This document shows positions 7,318 to 12,911 of a stretch of 12,911 bases of DNA, piece after piece. The notes below the pieces were generated by a model that saw only the letters and a list, made by a program, of their open reading frames with translations, was not told the origin of the DNA and ran no database searches. The stretch is taken from the NCBI GenBank assembly GCA_030668425.1, contig DAOUTY010000024.1, positions 1 through 12,911 on the forward strand, read 5' to 3'. Within the stretch, counting starts at the first letter, position 1. Every line of letters begins with the position of its first letter. Origin of the DNA: Chloroflexota bacterium. GTDB lineage: Bacteria; Chloroflexota; Dehalococcoidia; SZUA-161. The position numbers and the translations under genes were made by a program.

Positions 7318-8424
7318 TTACTCCAGCATTTCGATAAATGCCCGCACCATCGTCTTGAACTTGCCGCCCACCCAGCCGATGTCCGAGTGGTCAACGAGCA
7401 ACACGGGGAACCCTGCTTGCTGGAGACTGCTCTCAAGCCAGGGGCGGTCATATAAGTGGGTATCGCAGTATTGCTGGTTTATCAGGATGACACCCTTTAC
7501 CCGATAGTCCTTCGCCAATTTCAACATATGCTCAAGCCTGGGTTGGGCTGGATGCTTGCAGGGACATGGGACTCTGCGCAAGTATCCGGCAGCCAGTGCC
7601 TTGAGAGGTTCAGAGCCTTCCTCGATGTGATTCCAGTAGTAGCGGGTACCAATATCAAGGTCGTCGATCACTACATTACCGCCACACTCCTCAATGGCCT
7701 GCATTAGCTCCATGTTCTCGAAAGTGTTTCCTGCTATCATCAGACGCACGGCACCGTCTGCGGTTTCTTTGGCTGGTGGCAGGTCATCAAGCAGCTTTCG
7801 AAGCATGGCACTGTGCTCATCCTTGGGTAAAATGAGACCGGACAGCATTATGGCGAATACTTCACTGCCGCTAAGCGGTGGTGTGTCGGACAGCGCCAGC
7901 TTATGCACTTCTTGCACAAGAGCCCGGTTCTCGTTGTACACCTTGATCGCTTTGTTCAAAGATTCGTCGTCTATCTTGTGGCCTGAGTATTCTTCCAGAG
8001 ACTCTTTAAACAGGGCCATCTCGTGAGCGAAGAAATCTACAGCCTCGTCAGTGCTCTTACCTGGCACGGGGAGAGCACGGAAATAGGATGGCTTCATATT
8101 CCTCTTCCAGATGCCAGGGAGGCATCGGGTCATGTCGCAGGTCTTGGGGATAACGACTCCATCAAGGTAGCTGTACCGTCCTCTTAGCGCTTGGTCCAGG
8201 CAACTCCTGATGAAAGAACAGCAGAATGTTGGCAGATGCGCATCGGCTAAGGCGATATTCTCGGAACTTCCTCTGAGCCGCACAGGGATTATGCCCGCCG
8301 CATGGATAAGTTCCTCTGGAGTATAGTTGCAGAAGTAACCGATTATCCCCTTGCCTGCTTGTTTCCACCCCTCAGCTAATTCGTGTCGCTTGCTATACGC
8401 GTCGTAGAACTCTGATTCCATCAC
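7318..8424 (-). CDS. BcrC-like subunit, benzoyl-CoA reductase / 2-hydroxyacyl-CoA dehydratase family
   Basis: A 368-residue second subunit of the same superfamily, close to the usual length of BcrC, BzdN and HgdB (about 370-390). GYFCNYTPEELIHAAGIIPV (29-48) is the family's N-terminal hallmark. ADAHLPTFCCSF (60-71), PKTCD (93-97) and QQYCDTH (317-323) carry the cysteines expected to hold a [4Fe-4S] cluster (C68 or C69, C96, C320). C287 in VPCPCKH is another candidate. Together with the BcrB-like protein it should form the substrate-binding, cluster-bearing module that receives electrons from an ATP-driven activator. It overlaps the ligase stop. The start may be GTG at 8424 or ATG at 8421, one codon apart; the ATG lies in a TGATG overlap typical of coupled translation. 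No activator gene is present in the window. Confidence 0.92.
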   Translation of the reverse strand: MMESEFYDAYSKRHELAEGWKQAGKGIIGYFCNYTPEELIHAAGIIPVRLRGSSENIALADAHLPTFCCSFIRSCLDQALRGRYSYLDGVVIPKTCDMTRCLPGIWKRNMKPSYFRALPVPGKSTDEAVDFFAHEMALFKESLEEYSGHKIDDESLNKAIKVYNENRALVQEVHKLALSDTPPLSGSEVFAIMLSGLILPKDEHSAMLRKLLDDLPPAKETADGAVRLMIAGNTFENMELMQAIEECGGNVVIDDLDIGTRYYWNHIEEGSEPLKALAAGYLRRVPCPCKHPAQPRLEHMLKLAKDYRVKGVILINQQYCDTHLYDRPWLESSLQQAGFPVLLVDHSDIGWVGGKFKTMVRAFIEMLE

Positions 8425-10070
8425 TGCTTATCTAGCCCCAGTTCTTTTGTGGCATCGTCTTTTAAGATAAACTTCTGAATCTTGCCCGATGCCGTCATGG
8501 GGAAATCATCCACGAATTTTACATACTTGGGGGCCTTGTAGTTTGCCATCTTTTCTCTGGAGAACTTTATGATCTCTTCCTCAGTAGCTGTCTCACCCTC
8601 CTGGAGCTTTATAAAGGCCATCGCCACCTCACCCATTCTCCTGTCAGGTACGCCGGCTACAGCAACTATGCTTATCTTGGGATGCGTCATCAGGAAGGCT
8701 TCGATCTCCGCTGGGTACGCGTTTACGCCACCTGTGATAAACATGTCTTTCAGTCTGCCGGTTATCTTTATATACCCGTTCTCATCCATGGTGCCCAGGT
8801 CACCAGTGTGGAACCAGCCCTTACTGTCGAAGGCTTTCGCGGTCTCTTCGGGCTGCTTATAGTACTCTTTCATGACATACCAGCCACGAGTGCGAATCTC
8901 ACCCTGAGTACCTGGCGGGACTTCCTCTCCTGTATCTGGATCCATTATCTTCAGTTCACAACCGTCATGCATCAGCTTGCCTGCAGTATTCGCGATCAGC
9001 TCAACCGGATCTCCCCGACGGCTGCAAGTGCTGATGCCGGTATTCTCTGTCATCCCATAGGCGGATATCACATCCTTGATCCCCATCTTATCCATGATGG
9101 CCCTTACCAGGTCTGGCGAGACATCCGCACCGCCGATAATGCAACTCTTTATTGATGTGGTATCACGCTTGGGGAAATCGGCATGATCCATCATCATAAT
9201 GTACATCGTTGGCGCCCCTGTGAAGTTACTGCACTTTTCTTCCTCTATCAAGCGGAGCGCCTCTCCGGGGTCAAACTGCTCCATGGGCAGAATGCAGGCC
9301 CCATGGCATGCACCTAACGTCATCCCTGTCATATTTCCCATGTTGTGATTGAACGGGGATACAATAAGAATGCGGTCTTTCTCTGTCATCTGGAATCTTT
9401 CACTAAAAGCGGATACAATTCTGATGTATTGGTCGTGAGTTGTTACAACGCCTTTGGGGAAACCAGTTGTACCGGAGGTGTAGGGGATAATGTAAACATC
9501 TTCGGGGTCTATTGCCGCTTGAGCTGCTTTCAGCTCACCACTGCTGGCGTAGTCTTTACCGGATTCCAGTACCTCGTTGTATCGCAGGCAGCCCGGATAC
9601 TCCTGTTCGGAGACCATGATTACTCTTTTTAGTTGGGGCAGCTTGGCACATTTTAGCTCGCCGGGCTTGCACTCCTTCAGTTCCGGACAGACCTCGTAAA
9701 TCATAGGAATAAAGTCTATCTTGAGGAAGTGGTCCATCACAAACAAGGTGGTGGAATCGGACTGCTTGAGGATATATTCGAGCTCATGCGACTTGTACCG
9801 GGTATTGAGTGGGATAATAGGAGCCCCTATTTTTAAGCAGGCAAAATGAGCATAAAGCCACTCAGGTATATTGCTCATCCAGATCGCTACCTTATCACCC
9901 TTCTTAACGCCCATCTTCAGCAGGGCATTGGCCATGGAGTTCACTCTGTCTATATACGTGTCATAGGTCATCCGCTGTTCACCTAAGACCATAGCCTCCT
10001 GCTTTGGGTACCTGGCAGCGACCCTATCGAATATTGCTCCTAAAGTATCGCCAGGTTTTGGCTCAAACAT
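8421..10070 (-). CDS. AMP-forming acyl-CoA / aryl-CoA ligase
   Basis: A 549-residue adenylate-forming enzyme of the acyl-CoA synthetase (ANL) superfamily. It activates a carboxylic acid with ATP to an acyl-adenylate and then forms the CoA thioester. All core motifs are present: P-loop YTSGTTGFPKG (197-207), YGMTE (338-342), HTGD (421-424), the hinge around GRLKDMFITGG (438-448), and the catalytic lysine K530 in TASGKIQK. The active site looks complete. The acid cannot be deduced; fatty, aryl-alkanoic and aromatic acids are all possible, though the BcrBC-like neighbours favour a ring-bearing or unusual acid. ATG start with AGGAG 7 bases upstream, 12 bp after the oxidoreductase gene; its stop overlaps the BcrC-like start. 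It probably supplies the thioester used by the downstream enzymes. Confidence 0.96.
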   Translation of the reverse strand: MFEPKPGDTLGAIFDRVAARYPKQEAMVLGEQRMTYDTYIDRVNSMANALLKMGVKKGDKVAIWMSNIPEWLYAHFACLKIGAPIIPLNTRYKSHELEYILKQSDSTTLFVMDHFLKIDFIPMIYEVCPELKECKPGELKCAKLPQLKRVIMVSEQEYPGCLRYNEVLESGKDYASSGELKAAQAAIDPEDVYIIPYTSGTTGFPKGVVTTHDQYIRIVSAFSERFQMTEKDRILIVSPFNHNMGNMTGMTLGACHGACILPMEQFDPGEALRLIEEEKCSNFTGAPTMYIMMMDHADFPKRDTTSIKSCIIGGADVSPDLVRAIMDKMGIKDVISAYGMTENTGISTCSRRGDPVELIANTAGKLMHDGCELKIMDPDTGEEVPPGTQGEIRTRGWYVMKEYYKQPEETAKAFDSKGWFHTGDLGTMDENGYIKITGRLKDMFITGGVNAYPAEIEAFLMTHPKISIVAVAGVPDRRMGEVAMAFIKLQEGETATEEEIIKFSREKMANYKAPKYVKFVDDFPMTASGKIQKFILKDDATKELGLDKQ

Positions 10071-10082
10071 AACTCGCTCCTC

Positions 10083-12158
10083 TTATGACCATCTTCCCGC
10101 AGTCAGTCGATTGAAATTCTCGTCTAATTCCTCCTGAATCTCAGCTATTTGAGCTTCCGAAAGGTGCGAGAATCTTCCCTGTTTCATGAGATATTCTTCA
10201 ACCGGCTTCTTCTTGGGCAACTTATTGATCGTTATATTGCCATCTTCATATTCGTATAACACGAAACTCCTTGTCTCAACTGCCAAACGCGCGATCTCTA
10301 TGCCTACGGCAGGATCATACTCCCACCCAGGAGGACAAGGGCAGATTATGTGGATAAATGACGGCTTGTTCAGCGATTTTGCCTTCCTGAGTTTTTTCCG
10401 CATATCGTCGGGATATGCCGGAGAGGCGGTAGCTATATAAACGTCACCATGAGCTGCTACAATCTGCTCGAGATTCTTTGTATGACCAGTTCTCCCATCC
10501 GGCGTTGTCTTGGTCCGTGCCAGGTAAGGCGTTGACCCACTTCTCTGAACGCCGGTGTTCATATAAGCCTGGTTATCGTAACAGACATAGACTATTCGGT
10601 GACCCCTTTCCAATGCGGCAGAGAACGTCTGTAATCCAATGTCGAACAATGCGCCGTCACCAGCTACTAAAACGAGGTCTGCATCGATCCCTTTCCTCTT
10701 CAGTGCAACCTCCATTCCACTGGCGGCAGCACCAGCATGACTGTAGGAGAAAAAGAAGTGAGAGACCCTCCAGGCAGTTAGCGGGTAGAGAGCCCCAACA
10801 GCCGAGAGGCAGCCCGAGTTATTGACCACAACAGCCCTATCTCCGAAGACATTCAAGACTTGTCGAATTACGCCGAGGCTTATGCAGCCAGCACAAGACA
10901 TCACACCCTTGCTCAGGCAACTCTCTCCCTCCTTGACCATCTCTCTTTCAACTGGCTGACCACTAAGGAGCTTCTGATAGTTATCCCAACCGCATAGTTT
11001 GGATACGCGCTCGTCATAGCCCGCTTTATACCACTCTACGAAATCGTCTTCTCTGTTAAACCAGTTGTCGAATATCTCATCTATATCTTGTGTACCAATG
11101 TCTTTTCCACTGATGATTATGTTCGATATCGTTGCCTGTGCTTTCTGCAGGGCTGACCTTACTTCAATGCAAGACACCCCGTATTTACTTCCTGGTGAAC
11201 ATGCTCGGTCAATTACCAGCACTTTCTTAGCGGAAGATAGCGCCTCCCTTACCTCGTTCTCTGGAAAGGGTCTGAAAACCCTTATCTTAAGCAACCCAAC
11301 CTTTATACCATTCTCGCGGTACTCATCGACCTTCTCTCGCAGCACGCTTGCCACTGACCCCATAGCGACGACTATCACCTCTGCATCTTCGGTTCTGTAA
11401 GCTTGCACAAGGTCGTACGAACGTCCGAATCTCTCTTTGAATTCCCTGCAAACATCTCTAATTACTTGCTTAGCCTCCTGCATTGCCCTGTATTGCTGCA
11501 TCTTAAAGGTGGGATATTGCGGCATAACGCCTGTGCCCTGTGTCATAGGATATGCAGGATCAACAAATACATGCTTAGGATCGTATTTTGGCAGAAACTT
11601 ATCTACCTCTTCCCGGTCGGGCACCTCAACTAACTCAAAACTATGGCTCATCCTGTGGCCCTCAGACACAACGAAGGATGGCAGAAGCACCTTCTCATTC
11701 TCGCCGATTTTATAGGCCATTATGATAGAATCTATTATCTCCTGTCCGTCTTCGCACATAAACTGCAAAAAGCTGGCATCCCTCTCGGACAGGGCATCGG
11801 AATGGTCGCTGAGAAGGCCTTGTGGCAATCCGATCTCACGGCTGTCTATGGCCAATACAACAGGCAAAGCCATTCCCGAGGCAGCCCACAACATCTCTCG
11901 CATCAGAGCAAGCCCTTGTGAGCACGTGCAACTGAAGCTCCTACATCCAGCGGCAGTAGCTCCGGTGCAGACTCCCATAGCCCCTATCTCGGACTCGACG
12001 TTGATGATATCGGCGTCAAGCTCGCCTCTGGCAACAATCTCATGAAGCTCTTCAGAGGCTGGTGTAGCCGGGGTAATCGGATATGCAGCCACAACCTCGA
12101 CTCTGGACAACCTAGCCCCCTGGGAAATGCACTGATTTCCTGAAAGAAACATTTGCAT
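10083..12158 (-). CDS. 2-oxoacid:ferredoxin oxidoreductase, fused alpha-beta catalytic chain
   Basis: A 691-residue protein joining the alpha subunit (about 1-385) and beta subunit (about 410-690) of a pyruvate-type 2-oxoacid:ferredoxin oxidoreductase, which decarboxylates a 2-oxoacid to its acyl-CoA and reduces ferredoxin. Alpha shows YPITP (26-30), VESEIGAMG (54-62, with E57 likely the thiamine-activating Glu) and DHSDALSERD (118-127). Beta shows CAGC (422-425), C450 and PCPPGW (607-612), which supply the [4Fe-4S] cysteines C422, C425, C450 and C608. The thiamine diphosphate motif runs from GDG (500-502) to N529 in DNQAYMNTG. The ATG lies one base after the delta stop, with AGAGG 6 bases upstream. 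These subunits are usually separate; here no stop lies between them. The substrate is unknown: pyruvate, another aliphatic 2-oxoacid, or an aryl-2-oxoacid as in phenylglyoxylate oxidoreductase. Confidence 0.95.
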   Translation of the reverse strand: MQMFLSGNQCISQGARLSRVEVVAAYPITPATPASEELHEIVARGELDADIINVESEIGAMGVCTGATAAGCRSFSCTCSQGLALMREMLWAASGMALPVVLAIDSREIGLPQGLLSDHSDALSERDASFLQFMCEDGQEIIDSIIMAYKIGENEKVLLPSFVVSEGHRMSHSFELVEVPDREEVDKFLPKYDPKHVFVDPAYPMTQGTGVMPQYPTFKMQQYRAMQEAKQVIRDVCREFKERFGRSYDLVQAYRTEDAEVIVVAMGSVASVLREKVDEYRENGIKVGLLKIRVFRPFPENEVREALSSAKKVLVIDRACSPGSKYGVSCIEVRSALQKAQATISNIIISGKDIGTQDIDEIFDNWFNREDDFVEWYKAGYDERVSKLCGWDNYQKLLSGQPVEREMVKEGESCLSKGVMSCAGCISLGVIRQVLNVFGDRAVVVNNSGCLSAVGALYPLTAWRVSHFFFSYSHAGAAASGMEVALKRKGIDADLVLVAGDGALFDIGLQTFSAALERGHRIVYVCYDNQAYMNTGVQRSGSTPYLARTKTTPDGRTGHTKNLEQIVAAHGDVYIATASPAYPDDMRKKLRKAKSLNKPSFIHIICPCPPGWEYDPAVGIEIARLAVETRSFVLYEYEDGNITINKLPKKKPVEEYLMKQGRFSHLSEAQIAEIQEELDENFNRLTAGRWS

Positions 12159-12159
12159 C

Positions 12160-12459
12160 TTACGCCTCTACTTTAACCATTATGATTGCATCCTTGGGAC
12201 ACTCATGAGCGCAAATGCCGCACCCTTTGCAGTACTCCATATCTATCACAATACGTGGGGCATCAGGTGGTGCGGACTTGTCTACGGCAAGTCTTTCGAT
12301 GCAATCGTCAGGACAGTATTCGGAACAAATCTTGCAGCCGATGCATTTTATATTATCTACAACTGGTTCCAGCAGCTTCCAGGTACCTGTCTTATTTACC
12401 AAGGCGATAGTGCCCGCAGAATGAATACCTGCTCCTCTAATGTACTCCTGACTACCCAC
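12160..12459 (-). CDS. 2-oxoacid:ferredoxin oxidoreductase delta subunit, 2x[4Fe-4S]
   Basis: A 99-residue ferredoxin-like subunit. Two cysteine motifs of the form CxxCxxCxxxCP are present: C39, C42, C45, C49 and C77, C80, C83, C87, each binding one [4Fe-4S] cluster. The N-terminal stretch before the clusters (about 1-36, with TGTWKLLEP at 24-32) is typical of the PorD subunit rather than a free ferredoxin. It should carry electrons from the cluster in the catalytic chain to external ferredoxin. The start is GTG with GAGGTG just upstream, 4 bases from the start codon. It overlaps the end of the gamma gene by 8 bp and ends one base before the alpha-beta gene, so the three are co-translated parts of one complex. 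Confidence 0.95.
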   Translation of the reverse strand: MGSQEYIRGAGIHSAGTIALVNKTGTWKLLEPVVDNIKCIGCKICSEYCPDDCIERLAVDKSAPPDAPRIVIDMEYCKGCGICAHECPKDAIIMVKVEA

Positions 12460-12911
12460 GTTTCACCTCTTTATATCCAGCCCGAATCGCTTCGATATTA
12501 CGGTTCAATTTCTCATCTGAAAATCTCGAAAGTATTAGTCTGGCCCCCTTCTCCAGCGATTCCAATGAAACAAGGTCGGTGGCAGCAGCAAAAGCACCAA
12601 GCATCACAGTATTCGTGATCGGAATTTTTAATAGCTCCAGTGCAATAGGAGTTGCATCAATATAAGTTGACTCATGCTGTAATCCAACATCAACATGTGA
12701 ATTTATAACCAGCCGGCCCTCATTGCTCATACCTGCCTCGACATTCGCTATCTTTGTAAGAGTGGGGTTTAGTACTACTACAATGTCGGGATTCAAAATC
12801 GCCCCTCGTTCCCCAATCTTCCTGTCACCCACTCTGGCGTACGCCTCGACTGGCGCTCCCCTCCTCTCGAAAGCCGGGGACATGCACGATTGCCCATATT
12901 TGTCATCATAG
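12452..12911 (-). CDS. 2-oxoacid:ferredoxin oxidoreductase gamma subunit (5' end outside window)
   Basis: The open frame continues through the right edge. The visible 152 codons include nine before the first in-window ATG (YDDKYGQSC), then the family hallmark FERRGAPVEAYARV. The hallmark normally lies about 35-45 residues from the N terminus, so the true start and the glycine-rich opening lie outside. NPDIVVVLNPTL, IALELLKIPITNTVMLGAFAAATDLV and a C-terminal NIEAIRAGYKEV match PorG/PorC gamma subunits. The ATG at 12883 is internal and should not be taken as the start. It is probably the first visible gene of the operon; promoter and any further upstream genes are not in view. Confidence 0.92.
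   Translation of the reverse strand, partial: YDDKYGQSCMSPAFERRGAPVEAYARVGDRKIGERGAILNPDIVVVLNPTLTKIANVEAGMSNEGRLVINSHVDVGLQHESTYIDATPIALELLKIPITNTVMLGAFAAATDLVSLESLEKGARLILSRFSDEKLNRNIEAIRAGYKEVKRG

Noticed and set aside
8682..9155. Plus-strand open frame of 157 codons opposite the ligase
   Set aside because: It is a shadow of the adenylate-forming enzyme, whose motifs are intact on the minus strand, and its own translation looks unstructured.
10938..10940. Separate start of the beta subunit inside the fused oxidoreductase
   Set aside because: There is an ATG (M407), but no good ribosome binding site at proper spacing and no stop codon ending the alpha part.
12205..12618. Plus-strand open frame of 137 codons opposite the delta and gamma subunit genes
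   Set aside because: It spans two overlapping, well-recognised genes on the other strand and has no domain signature.
12452..12883. Gamma subunit starting at the ATG at 12883
   Set aside because: The frame stays open to the window edge, and the residues before this ATG (DDKYGQSC) match the family, so the ATG is internal.
1..12911. CRISPR array, insertion sequence, riboswitch or toxin-antitoxin system
   Set aside because: No regularly spaced repeats, transposase motifs, terminal repeats, recognisable aptamer or small paired genes were seen; nearly all bases are in ordinary coding genes.

Overview
This window most likely comes from an obligately anaerobic bacterium. The bacterial signs are a tRNA gene that encodes its own CCA, a TTGACA/TAAAAT promoter in front of it, Shine-Dalgarno sites before nearly every gene, and frequent GTG and TTG starts. 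The anaerobic signs are a ferredoxin-dependent 2-oxoacid oxidoreductase and a Fe-S enzyme pair of the benzoyl-CoA reductase / 2-hydroxyacyl-CoA dehydratase superfamily. Sulfate-reducing or syntrophic Desulfobacterota and the Dehalococcoidia would both fit, but the sequence does not let me choose between them.

Region 1 (1-2103): the 3' end of an unidentified plus-strand gene meets, tail to tail, a two-gene minus-strand unit. That unit encodes a GT4 glycosyltransferase followed, with no gap, by a class I SAM methyltransferase. The pair probably belongs to a cell-surface polysaccharide or glycolipid locus that continues to the left.

Region 2 (2104-2507): a boundary segment holds one plus-strand tRNA-Gly(UCC) with its own promoter and a weak hairpin after it.

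Region 3 (2508-12911): nine tightly packed minus-strand genes look like one operon. In transcription order (right to left) they are: 2-oxoacid:ferredoxin oxidoreductase gamma (cut by the window edge), delta (2x[4Fe-4S]), and a fused alpha-beta catalytic chain; an AMP-forming acyl-CoA/aryl-CoA ligase; a BcrC-like subunit; a BcrB-like subunit; and three different acyl-CoA dehydrogenases. My reading, which is inference, is a catabolic module for a carboxylic acid. The ligase makes a CoA thioester from the free acid, and the oxidoreductase makes one from a 2-oxoacid while reducing ferredoxin. The BcrBC-like pair uses low-potential electrons to reduce or dehydrate the thioester. The acyl-CoA dehydrogenases carry out further oxidation or reduction steps.

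Three features stand out. The ATP-dependent activator normally required by the BcrBC/HgdAB superfamily is absent from the window. The oxidoreductase alpha and beta subunits are fused into one 691-residue chain. The last two acyl-CoA dehydrogenases look like a catalytic/non-catalytic heteromer: one has its candidate catalytic Glu at the alternative helix-G position, and the other lacks Glu at both known positions.
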